The translations under genes were made by a program, and so were the position numbers. A model generated the notes under the pieces. It saw nothing but the letters and a program-made list of their open reading frames with translations. It ran no database searches and was not told the origin of the DNA. Positions 54,634 to 62,375 of a stretch of DNA of 64,000 nt are shown piece by piece; within the stretch, counting starts at the first letter, position 1, and the number at the start of each line of letters is the position of its first letter. This DNA comes from Prochlorococcus sp. AG-402-L23 (GTDB lineage Bacteria > Cyanobacteriota > Cyanobacteriia > PCC-6307 > Cyanobiaceae), in NCBI GenBank assembly GCA_003216635.1, contig QCIO01000001.1, positions 62,001 through 126,000 of the forward strand, written 5' to 3'.

Positions 54634-55856
54634 AAGTTTTTAATTAATTCTTTTTCACTTGTTTTTATATCTTTTGAACCAGCGATAGCTAAATCTTCTT
54701 GCAGTTTGTTCTCACAAGATAGAACTCTTGACCAACTTGGTAACTGCTGCGTCGTAGGGCAAGCTAGGTAATTTTCTGTAGCAGGTCTCAATAACTTTGC
54801 AAACTTTTGTACTGATAGCTCTTCTTCATGCCTATCGTATGGAAGTTGATTAACTGCTGAATCTAATCCAAATTGTTTTACTCGATCTTCTCCAACTCTT
54901 TTGTAGAGAACTTCCAAAGTTGCTAATTGAGTACTAGTTAAGGTCTCGGCTTGATGCTCCATGAGACCTCTTAAAACACTTGAAAGTATTTCTGTGCACA
55001 TTTTTTGTAATCCTGCTTTAGAAGAATCCCCAATATTCTTATGTTTATGATCAAACAAACCTAGGTCAACTTGGGCTATTTTGGAGGTTCTTACGTTTCT
55101 ATAAACCTCTGATAATAAACCTATCTCTAAACCCCAGTCACAAGGAATTCTTAAATTCATAGCAAGGTCTTTAGTGAAAGCAAACTCACCTGCTAATGGA
55201 TATCTGAATGATTGAAGATAATGTAAAAAAGGACCCTTCCCTACTAACTGCTCAAGACTTGCCAATAAGGGACCCACAAATAATCTTGTTGCTCTACCTT
55301 GCAATTGATTGGTCTCTAAGGATAACCTGCTGTAAAAAGCCTTTACATATGATATTCCATATGAGTCATCCAGAAGTGGAAGTATCATTCTTGAAGGATA
55401 CAAAGGACTAAAAGTTCTTATATCAGCATCAAAAAGAGCAACAACTTCTGATTTTCTCGTCGCAACTCCTATGCCTTGCCATACAGCCCATCCTTTCCCT
55501 GGAGTTCCTAAAAGTTCTAACCCATTTTTTTCTTGGCTTTTTAATAGTTCTATTACAGAGGGAGAATTAGTCCATTGAATGTGAACTGGAAATGGCATTG
55601 AGTCAAAAAATGATTTTGCTGCTTTAACTTGCTCAACAGTTTTTGCAGAGAGAGCAATAACTAATTCATTTAAGCCTGTAAGGTCTTTTAAAACTTCTCT
55701 TATGTCTTTTAATGCTGGACGCTCAAATTCTTCATATAAACAAGGTATTAAAATGCTAGTTGATCTTTTTTTAAGGCTTTTGTTTAATTCTTTAAGTAAA
55801 TTTCTTGTAACACCATATTCATGTATTGTTGTGATTAAACCTTGTTGAAAGTCCAT
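54630..55856 (-). CDS. gpgS: Glucosyl-3-phosphoglycerate synthase
   Basis: 408 residues, GT-A glycosyltransferase of family GT81. It joins glucose from an NDP-glucose donor to 3-phosphoglycerate, the first step to the compatible solute glucosylglycerate. [16 protein letters not shown], the aspartate-containing [11 protein letters not shown], and the DxD-type [13 protein letters not shown] (about residue 140) are visible, then [15 protein letters not shown] and [15 protein letters not shown]. It is divergent from the three other glucosylglycerate genes and shares a 50-bp promoter region with them. Confidence 0.93.
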   Translation of the reverse strand: MDFQQGLITTIHEYGVTRNLLKELNKSLKKRSTSILIPCLYEEFERPALKDIREVLKDLTGLNELVIALSAKTVEQVKAAKSFFDSMPFPVHIQWTNSPSVIELLKSQEKNGLELLGTPGKGWAVWQGIGVATRKSEVVALFDADIRTFSPLYPSRMILPLLDDSYGISYVKAFYSRLSLETNQLQGRATRLFVGPLLASLEQLVGKGPFLHYLQSFRYPLAGEFAFTKDLAMNLRIPCDWGLEIGLLSEVYRNVRTSKIAQVDLGLFDHKHKNIGDSSKAGLQKMCTEILSSVLRGLMEHQAETLTSTQLATLEVLYKRVGEDRVKQFGLDSAVNQLPYDRHEEELSVQKFAKLLRPATENYLACPTTQQLPSWSRVLSCENKLQEDLAIAGSKDIKTSEKELIKNF

Positions 55857-55877
55857 TTTCTAATTGATGTGCAGAAT

Positions 55878-55889
55878 AGTATTAATACT
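55878..55889. promoter_or_regulatory. 12-bp palindrome in the shared gpgS/GH13 promoter region
   Basis: AGTATTAATACT is a perfect palindrome in the 50-bp gap between divergent starts. It contains TATTAAT on one strand and ATTAATA on the other, so it may serve as -10 elements on both strands or be an operator controlling both transcripts. Confidence 0.4.
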
Positions 55890-55906
55890 TCGTTGATTTT
55901 TTCAAA

Positions 55907-57667
55907 GTGAAGCAAATTGATTCAAAGAAAAAATTAGATAGATTAAACATTGATAAATTGTTAAAAACAATTTATTCAAATAATACTACAGAAGAAATTA
56001 ATTTTATTTCTAACCAATTATTACAGATTTTAGATGATTTCTCAGAGAAATCTGCTTATGAAGAAATAAGAGATAAGGAAAAGTGGAACGAATCTTATTC
56101 GGTTTTGATAACTTATGCAGATAGTATTTATAAAAATGGCGAGGTAACATTAATAACTCTTAGTGAGTTGTTAAGTAAATATTTTGGCAGTCTTTCTAAA
56201 GTTGTACATATTCTTCCTTTTTTGAAATCTACAAGTGATGGAGGTTTTGCAGTCTCAAGTTATGATTCTTTAGAAGAAAAATTTGGTGGTTGGGATGATC
56301 TTAAAAGTATTTCTAAAAATCATGATTTGATGGCTGATTTAGTACTAAACCATGTCTCATCATCTCACCCATGGGTTCAACAATTTATTAAATCCCAAGA
56401 ACCAGGCTTATCAAATGTTTTTTCACCGAAACAAACTCTTGACTGGTCAAATGTAGTTAGGCCTAGAAGTTCCTCTTTGTTTTCTCAAATAAATACTGAA
56501 GATGGCCCTAAACAAGTTTGGACAACTTTTGGTCCAGATCAAATTGATTTGAATTGGAATAATCCAAAAATGACCCTTGAGTTCTTAAATTTAATTATTA
56601 CTTATTTATCTAATGGAATTAAATGGTTCAGACTTGATGCTGTAGGTTTTATTTGGAAGGAATCAGGGACAACTTGCTTGCATTTACCTAAAGCACATTC
56701 AATTGTGAAACTCTTAAGAGTTCTTTTAAAGAATCTTCTTGATGAGGGCGTTTTAATAACTGAAACTAATGTTCCTCAGAAGGAAAATCTATCTTATCTG
56801 GTTCCTGATGATGAAGCTCACATGGCATATAATTTCCCATTGCCTCCTCTTCTCTTAGAGGCAATTATTACTTCAAGAGCTGATATTCTAAACTCATGGA
56901 TTTTTGATTGGCCTATATTACCAGAAGATACTACTTTATTTAATTTCACTGCATCGCACGATGGTGTTGGTCTAAGAGCTCTTGAGGGTTTAATGAATGA
57001 GCAGAGAATTAAAGATTTATTAATTAATTGTGAGAAAAGAGGAGGATTAGTAAGTCATAGACGTTTATCAAATGGTGATGATAAACCTTATGAATTGAAT
57101 ATTAGTTGGTGGAGTGCAATGGAAGACTCCAGCAGAGATGCTAAAAGATTTCAATATGAGAGATTTATTTTGAGTCAATTATTAGTAATGGCTCTGAAAG
57201 GGGTCCCTGCATTTTATTTACCAGCATTACTAGCTTCAGAAAATGATATTAAAAATTTTTCTATGACAGGTCAAAGAAGAGACCTTAATAGAGAAAAATT
57301 TAAATCAGAAAATCTTTTAGCCGTTTTAAATAATCCTGAATCTAATGCTAATAAGAACTTAAAATATCTTTGCAATGCTATGGATGTCAGATCAAAATTA
57401 AAGCAATTTCACCCTTGTTCAGAAATGAAATGCTTGTCTAAAGGTAGAAGTGATATCGTTGTAATCAAAAGAGGTATAGGTCCTGAGTCTGTTTTTGCAA
57501 TCCATAATATGACTGAAAATAAAATTAATTATCAATTGAATGATAATGATCTACCAAAAATAATTGATAATGATATCAATTCCCATGATTTTTTAACATC
57601 CACTAAATACAATTGCAAAAATATTAGTCTTGATCCTTTTCAAGTAATTTGGCTTAGTGCTTTATAA
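55907..57667 (+). CDS. GH13_18 sugar phosphorylase, probably glucosylglycerate phosphorylase
   Basis: 586 residues from GTG 55907. An alpha-amylase-family phosphorylase. Catalytic residues are seen in KWFRLDAVGF (nucleophile Asp), LITETNVP (acid/base Glu) and ASHDGVGLRALEG (third Asp). It resembles sucrose phosphorylase and is often so named. E. coli YcjM in the same subfamily is glucosylglycerate phosphorylase. Being between GpgS/GpgP genes and glycerate kinase, it most likely splits glucosylglycerate with phosphate to glucose 1-phosphate and glycerate. Confidence 0.85.
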   Translation: MKQIDSKKKLDRLNIDKLLKTIYSNNTTEEINFISNQLLQILDDFSEKSAYEEIRDKEKWNESYSVLITYADSIYKNGEVTLITLSELLSKYFGSLSKVVHILPFLKSTSDGGFAVSSYDSLEEKFGGWDDLKSISKNHDLMADLVLNHVSSSHPWVQQFIKSQEPGLSNVFSPKQTLDWSNVVRPRSSSLFSQINTEDGPKQVWTTFGPDQIDLNWNNPKMTLEFLNLIITYLSNGIKWFRLDAVGFIWKESGTTCLHLPKAHSIVKLLRVLLKNLLDEGVLITETNVPQKENLSYLVPDDEAHMAYNFPLPPLLLEAIITSRADILNSWIFDWPILPEDTTLFNFTASHDGVGLRALEGLMNEQRIKDLLINCEKRGGLVSHRRLSNGDDKPYELNISWWSAMEDSSRDAKRFQYERFILSQLLVMALKGVPAFYLPALLASENDIKNFSMTGQRRDLNREKFKSENLLAVLNNPESNANKNLKYLCNAMDVRSKLKQFHPCSEMKCLSKGRSDIVVIKRGIGPESVFAIHNMTENKINYQLNDNDLPKIIDNDINSHDFLTSTKYNCKNISLDPFQVIWLSAL

Positions 57668-57669
57668 AA

Positions 57670-58467
57670 ATGATAGTAAATTCTTCTATTTGGGTAGTAA
57701 GTGATGTAGATGGTACTTTAATGGATCACTCATATGATTTATCACCTGCTAAAGAAACTATAAAAAAACTACAAAAATTATCTATACCCGTAATTCTTTG
57801 TACAAGCAAAACCGCTTCTGAAGTAAAAGTTATTAGAAAGCAACTTAACTTAACGGATCCTTATATTGTTGAGAATGGTGCGGCAATATATGGTGAATCT
57901 CTTAAAAGAGTTAATGGAGAAATTATTCTTGGAATAAAATACGAATCTCTTAAAGAAATCTTAAATTTTATTTCTAATGAAATCTGTTATAAACTTACCC
58001 CTCTTAATAATCTCACTGATCAAGAAGCCACTCAGCTCACTGGTTTAGAGGGCAACTCATTGAACTTAATGCGTGATAGACATTGGAGCATGCCTTTTTT
58101 AAATCCGCCAAGTTATTTAGAAGAGAAAATTAATATCTGTTGTAAAAAGTTTAATGTTGAAATTTTTAAGGGAAATAGAATGAGTCACTTATTATCTACA
58201 AAATCGAATAAAGGTAAAGCAATAAATGCTCTTAAAGAATATTCAAATGTTCAAAATATTGAAATTATAGGTTTAGGCGATTCTCCAAATGATTTACCTC
58301 TACTTTTAAACTCAGATATTAAAATCGTTATTCCTGGAATAGATGGACCTAACTTAAATTTACTAGATCAATTAAAAGATTTGGAATTTACTTTAGCTTC
58401 TGAACCAAATGGATATGGTTGGAAAAATGAAATCAATAAATTGATAAATATGCGAGAACTAAGTTAG
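57670..58467 (+). CDS. gpgP: Glucosyl-3-phosphoglycerate phosphatase (MPGP-type HAD)
   Basis: 265 residues. HAD motif I is VVSDVDGTLMDHS (about 8-20), the region LCTSKTASEVKVIRKQL follows (motif II), and motif III/IV is IIGLGDSPNDLPLL. KGNRMSHLLSTKSNKGKAI matches the mannosyl-3-phosphoglycerate phosphatase family. It removes the phosphate made by GpgS to give free glucosylglycerate. It starts 2 bp after the phosphorylase stop. Confidence 0.88.
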   Translation: MIVNSSIWVVSDVDGTLMDHSYDLSPAKETIKKLQKLSIPVILCTSKTASEVKVIRKQLNLTDPYIVENGAAIYGESLKRVNGEIILGIKYESLKEILNFISNEICYKLTPLNNLTDQEATQLTGLEGNSLNLMRDRHWSMPFLNPPSYLEEKINICCKKFNVEIFKGNRMSHLLSTKSNKGKAINALKEYSNVQNIEIIGLGDSPNDLPLLLNSDIKIVIPGIDGPNLNLLDQLKDLEFTLASEPNGYGWKNEINKLINMRELS

Positions 58468-58471
58468 AAAG

Positions 58472-59416
58472 ATGAAAGATTTAGATATTAATTTTCCTAT
58501 TGATAAATTTGAAAAATTAATTATTGATATTGGTTGGGAATCCTTGGATGATTGGTTCAATTTTTGGAATAATCAAAGAAACATTCTTTCAATTGATCAA
58601 TATTGGAACAATAAAGTAAATGATGATTGGATTTGGGGTTTGGCTTTGCCTCTTTTATCTCAGGCTTATAAATTTCATAATAATTTTTCTGATAGAAAAA
58701 TAATTGGAATCTCAGCTTTACCTGGTACAGGTAAAACAACACTAGGTAAATGGCTCGAAGCTATATCGTTAAAATTAAACTTCAAAATTGCGGTTATTTC
58801 AATTGACGACTTTTATCTCCCATCAAACGAAATGAAATTAGCAATTAAGAATAACCCTTGGAATGTTTCAAGAGGGTTTCCTGGTAGTCACTCAGTAAAA
58901 TTAATGCATGAAAAATTATTAAATTGGAAAATAAATGGAGAATTAAATGTACCAGTTTTTGATAAATCTTTAAGAAATGGTTTAGGAGATAGATCTCATT
59001 GGAGATTAGATAATCCTGATTTATTAATTCTTGAGGGATGGTTTTTGGGAATAAAACCTCATTCTATTGAAATAAAAGATCGACCCATAAATACAACAAA
59101 TTTGAGTCTACATGAATCATCTTATATATTAAAAATTCAAAATAACCTAAACGAATATTTAGATATTTGGACATTAATAGATAATATTTGGCACTTAAAG
59201 CCCTTGAAGATTGAATATATGAATATTTGGAAAACAAATCAGGAAAAAGAAATGTTTTTACAGAAAGGTAACGCCCTTAAAGATGAAAAATTATCTAATT
59301 TCTTGAGAATGCTTAATGTCTCAATTCCTCATAAAAGTTTTGATGTTATACAATCCTACGCGCTTTTATTAATTGATCAACAAAGAAATTTAGTTGAAGC
59401 TGGATTAAATTTGTAG
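58472..59416 (+). CDS. D-glycerate 3-kinase
   Basis: 314 residues. P-loop kinase of the plant/cyanobacterial GLYK type: ISALPGTGKTTLGKWL (P-loop), ISIDDFYLPSNE, RGFPGSHSVKLMHEKL, DKSLRNGLGDRSHW, and LLILEGWFLGIKP. It returns glycerate to 3-phosphoglycerate, closing the cycle with GpgS and also serving photorespiratory glycerate. It starts 4 bp after gpgP. Confidence 0.9.
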   Translation: MKDLDINFPIDKFEKLIIDIGWESLDDWFNFWNNQRNILSIDQYWNNKVNDDWIWGLALPLLSQAYKFHNNFSDRKIIGISALPGTGKTTLGKWLEAISLKLNFKIAVISIDDFYLPSNEMKLAIKNNPWNVSRGFPGSHSVKLMHEKLLNWKINGELNVPVFDKSLRNGLGDRSHWRLDNPDLLILEGWFLGIKPHSIEIKDRPINTTNLSLHESSYILKIQNNLNEYLDIWTLIDNIWHLKPLKIEYMNIWKTNQEKEMFLQKGNALKDEKLSNFLRMLNVSIPHKSFDVIQSYALLLIDQQRNLVEAGLNL

Positions 59417-59505
59417 CATTTTCTATATTTCTTATTTTTAGTAATTTATTATACATTTTTTTTAGCTCTAAATAGAGTTTAATTATAAATATTTAATGCT
59501 TAGGG

Positions 59506-59733
59506 ATGGTTGAGTTTTCTTACAAAAATGAAGGCTGTAGGATGGTTGTCTTGAGATGTATTGGTCCATCAAATTTTTTCTTAGAGAGAGTTTTATTTCC
59601 AACTGACATTCTTACTTTTATGGCCCCAAATGATTCAAGAGTTGAAATCTGGGGAAATGAATTATATGGCCCTAAGTTGGAAGAGAGAATAAGAATTTCT
59701 GCTGATAACCAAGATTCTACTTTAGTGGCATAG
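59506..59733 (+). CDS. DUF1830 protein
   Basis: 75 residues. The DUF1830 family, cyanobacterial and unknown in function, is recognised by YKNEGCRMVVLRCIGPSNFF then RVLFPTDILTFMAPNDSRV. A small beta-rich soluble protein with two cysteines. It follows the glycerate-kinase gene by 90 bp on the same strand. Confidence 0.82.
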   Translation: MVEFSYKNEGCRMVVLRCIGPSNFFLERVLFPTDILTFMAPNDSRVEIWGNELYGPKLEERIRISADNQDSTLVA

Positions 59734-59822
59734 AACAGATATTATCTAATTGTCTTCGAGTCAAAATTTTTTACAAATGCTTAGTTTTTATTGATATTAT
59801 CAAACTAGTTTTAGTTTTATAG

Positions 59823-59948
59823 ATGTATTATTTTTCTTCCTTTGCAATAGGAGGTTTCGTTCCTTCTGCAGCTATAGCTGGAGTTTTACTTTTGGTCGGA
59901 TTAGGAGCCTTCTTTTATCTTGGTATTAAAGGACCTACAGATTATTAA
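59823..59948 (+). CDS. Small single-span membrane protein, 41 residues
   Basis: ATG 59823 to TAA 59948. One membrane helix (AAIAGVLLLVGLGAFFYLG) flanked by YYFSSFAIGGFVPS and IKGPTDY. Size and composition are like photosystem or cytochrome b6f minor subunits, but it does not match PetG, PetM, PetN, PsbJ, PsbK or PsaI as I remember them. Gly-rich helices pack tightly, so a subunit role is plausible. Confidence 0.65.
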   Translation: MYYFSSFAIGGFVPSAAIAGVLLLVGLGAFFYLGIKGPTDY

Positions 59949-60011
59949 ACATGAGTTAATGAACAAATTGTAATTTTAATTTTTCATAACCTTCTTCAAT
60001 AAGTTAACATT

Positions 60012-60146
60012 ATGGATTTAACAACTATTTTATTTATATTAAGCTTACCTTTCGTTTTATTAACAGTTTATTTTGGGACAAAAAATGATTTTTACGAGAG
60101 TGAAAACTATAAAGGAGATGGTTGTGCTCACGATGTTAAAAGGTAA
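60012..60146 (+). CDS. Small membrane protein with C-terminal polar tail, 44 residues
   Basis: ATG 60012 to TAA 60146. Hydrophobic helix (DLTTILFILSLPFVLLTVYF) and then a polar tail containing NYKGDGCAHDVKR with one Cys and one His. No family recognised. It converges with the secreted 90-residue gene. Confidence 0.55.
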   Translation: MDLTTILFILSLPFVLLTVYFGTKNDFYESENYKGDGCAHDVKR

Positions 60147-60154
60147 CTTTATTA

Positions 60155-60427
60155 CTAATCACCTCTAAATACACAGGTCCATCTACTATCAAATTGCCAA
60201 ACAGGTTTGTATATTTCATTAGTAATTTTTTCGCCTGCCCTATTACAAGTATCTAAATCTTTCATAGGAATAGAATGTAATGAAGGACTTGTTATTCCAC
60301 TCACCTCTGGCCTTCCTCCAGGCCCTTGTCTATAAGTTCCAATTATTAACCAATAGTTAGCTTTCGCAGAACCAGAAAAGATTAAGGAAAAAAGAAAAAA
60401 TAATATTAAAATAGATTTTTTTTTCAT
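60155..60427 (-). CDS. Small secreted protein
   Basis: 90 residues with a signal peptide (KKKSILILFFLFSLIFSGSAKA). The mature part starts NYWLIIGTYRQGPGGRPE and has two cysteines (LDTCNRAGEKI, SRWTCVFRGD) likely to form a disulfide. WLIIGTYR and the C-terminal WTCVFR form a compact repeat-like pattern seen in short cyanobacterial exported proteins. Function unknown. Confidence 0.65.
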   Translation of the reverse strand: MKKKSILILFFLFSLIFSGSAKANYWLIIGTYRQGPGGRPEVSGITSPSLHSIPMKDLDTCNRAGEKITNEIYKPVWQFDSRWTCVFRGD

Positions 60428-60494
60428 TTTCTATACTAGCTTTTTATTTTTAAATGTAAATTGCTATTAATTGGTTAGGTAATTTAATATTTTT

Positions 60495-61295
60495 TTGGAA
60501 TATTTTAAATTTGTTTTATATGGATTAATTCAAGGGTTGACGGAATTTATTCCTGTAAGTAGTACAGCTCATTTAAAAGTCATATCTCTTTTTTTAGGAA
60601 TTGATGATCCTGGAGCATCTTTGTCCGCTACTATTCAACTTGGAAGTGTTCTTGCCATAGCTTGGTATTTTAGGAATGATATTTTTAATTTCAGAAGTCA
60701 ATCTTCAAAAAAATTTCTTGAATATCTTTTACATGAAAGATTATTGAGGTCTATTTTGATTGGTACTATTCCAATTGTTTTACTTGGTGGGAGTATAAAA
60801 ATATTTATCCCTTCTTTTTTTGAAAACGTTCTTCGTTCAAATTTATCAATAGCATTGGTTTCATTTCTAATGGCTTTTTTTATGTACTTGGCAGATAGTT
60901 CTAAAAGAGGTTCTATTAATATTAAAAACCATAATTATTCTGATAGTTTTTTGATAGGTTTCTTTCAAGCATTTGCCATTTTTCCTGGTGTTTCAAGATC
61001 TGGGGTTACTATTTCTAGCGCTCTAATAAAAGGATGGGAAAGAGCCGAAGCTGCGAAATTTTCTTTTCTTTTAGGGATGCCAGCTATTTCTCTTGCTGCG
61101 ATTGTTGAGTTTATTTCTTCATTTAATGATTTCTTTTCATTGGGTTTTCTCCCTCTTCTTGTTGGTCTCATTGCGACATTTTTGTCATCTTTATTAGCTA
61201 TGGATTTCTTATTAAAGTATTATTCTTCCAATGGGTTGAAAATATTTATTATCTATCGAGTTATTTTTGGTGTTGTAATTCTTTTGAATTTATAA
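60495..61295 (+). CDS. uppP: Undecaprenyl-diphosphatase UppP/BacA
   Basis: 266 residues from TTG 60495 (MEYFKFVLYGLIQGLTEFIP). It recycles undecaprenyl diphosphate for peptidoglycan and other surface polymers. The two family motifs are GLTEFIPVSSTAHLK with the catalytic Glu and Ser/His, and FPGVSRSGVTISSAL with the catalytic Arg. Around eight membrane helices. Length is normal. Confidence 0.95.
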   Translation: MEYFKFVLYGLIQGLTEFIPVSSTAHLKVISLFLGIDDPGASLSATIQLGSVLAIAWYFRNDIFNFRSQSSKKFLEYLLHERLLRSILIGTIPIVLLGGSIKIFIPSFFENVLRSNLSIALVSFLMAFFMYLADSSKRGSINIKNHNYSDSFLIGFFQAFAIFPGVSRSGVTISSALIKGWERAEAAKFSFLLGMPAISLAAIVEFISSFNDFFSLGFLPLLVGLIATFLSSLLAMDFLLKYYSSNGLKIFIIYRVIFGVVILLNL

Positions 61296-61355
61296 TTAGA
61301 TGTTAAAAAATTTTTTTTTGCAATTGTGTTAAGGTTTTAAAAAAAATTCTTTCTA

Positions 61356-61508
61356 ATGAACATTTTTATATCTTTCCAACTAGGTGAAGTGGAAGTTTCA
61401 AATCTTACTATATTGGTTTTAGCTTTTTTTTCTTCTTTTACATTCATAGCAGTAGGCATAAGTTCATATAAACTATACAAATCGCTTATAAATGAAGATG
61501 ATAAGTAA
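61356..61508 (+). CDS. Small membrane protein, 50 residues
   Basis: ATG 61356 to TAA 61508. A short N-terminal polar part (NIFISFQLGEVEVS), a membrane helix (LTILVLAFFSSFTFIAVGI) and a cytoplasmic tail SSYKLYKSLINEDDK. It ends next to the tRNA-Pro gene on the other strand. No family recognised. Confidence 0.55.
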   Translation: MNIFISFQLGEVEVSNLTILVLAFFSSFTFIAVGISSYKLYKSLINEDDK

Positions 61509-61582
61509 TCGGAACGGCGGGATTTGAACCCACGACCCCCACTACCCCAAAGTGGTGCGCTACCAAACTGCGCTACGCCCCG
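61509..61582 (-). tRNA. tRNA-Pro (anticodon GGG)
   Basis: Folds as a full cloverleaf of 74 nt without encoded CCA. Acceptor stem CGGGGCG/CGTTCCG, D stem GCGC/GCGC, anticodon stem CCACT/AGTGG around loop TTGGGGT, T arm GTGGG TTCAAAT CCCGC. The 7-nt loop puts GGG (61546-61548 on the plus strand, as CCC) after the invariant T33, so the anticodon is GGG and reads CCC/CCU. Discriminator is A73. Confidence 0.95.
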
Positions 61583-61609
61583 TGTCTTTACTATAAGGAT
61601 TAGATTGAT

Positions 61610-62338
61610 TTAAATGTTATTCTTTATAGGATTGTTATCAGATCTCAATACACACTTATCAACTTCCCAATTAAAGTTTTCCCATATATAGTCTTCTAAT
61701 TTATAGTTGCTTCCAGTAAAAGCTCCTAACTTAACTTTTGTAGGTGAAGCGGAACAATACTGCCTGCTTCCAGATGATACAAGATATTGTTGATGGTATT
61801 GTTCCGCATAAAAATATGAATCAATCATTTTTATTTCCGTTTCAATTAAACCAAGATTTTTTTTGCTTAGTTCCGTTTGATATTGTTCCTTACTGGCTAA
61901 TATGGTTTTAATATTATTTTTATTTTTGTAATATATTGCTGATCTATATTGTGTTCCCATATCATTACCTTGCCTGTTTTTTTGAGTAGGGTCATGACAT
62001 TCCCAAAACATTTTTAACAAATCACTTACATCTATTTCCCTTTTATCCCATATAACTCTTACAACTTCTGAATGACCAGTTAACCCGGAACATACTTCAT
62101 AATAAGTTGGATTGTTTTTTTTACCTCCAGCATAACCTACAGAAGTTGTGACAACTCCAGGAAGTTTCCAAAAACATTTTTCAGCTCCCCAGAAACAACC
62201 ACATCCAAAAATTATTTCATCTTCTTCTACAATAGGAACTTTTTTGATATCTGTTTTTAATATTCTATGTAATAAATAAGCATCATTGGTTAAATTTACC
62301 TCCTCATTATTCATAATGTTTTTTAGGAATTTAAACAT
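61610..62338 (-). CDS. msrA: Peptide-methionine (S)-S-oxide reductase
   Basis: 242 residues. It repairs oxidised methionine. The active site GCFWGAEKCFW (Cys48) is preceded by an N-terminal extension of about 40 residues. GYAGGKKNNPTYYEVCSGLTGHSE, split across the usual family motif, and CHDPTQKNRQGNDMGTQYRS follow. A C-terminal cysteine (RQYCSAS) is a candidate recycling Cys. A longer tail than minimal MsrA is normal for cyanobacteria. It is upstream of nothing obvious; the ABC exporter gene is transcribed toward it. Confidence 0.94.
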   Translation of the reverse strand: MFKFLKNIMNNEEVNLTNDAYLLHRILKTDIKKVPIVEEDEIIFGCGCFWGAEKCFWKLPGVVTTSVGYAGGKKNNPTYYEVCSGLTGHSEVVRVIWDKREIDVSDLLKMFWECHDPTQKNRQGNDMGTQYRSAIYYKNKNNIKTILASKEQYQTELSKKNLGLIETEIKMIDSYFYAEQYHQQYLVSSGSRQYCSASPTKVKLGAFTGSNYKLEDYIWENFNWEVDKCVLRSDNNPIKNNI

Positions 62339-62375
62339 AATTTAAATCTATTTATTATAAGTAAAAAAATTACTT

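Noticed and set aside
61509-61582. tRNA-Pro read as anticodon TGG
   Set aside because: The anticodon stem pairs correctly only as CCACT/AGTGG, placing GGG at 34-36.
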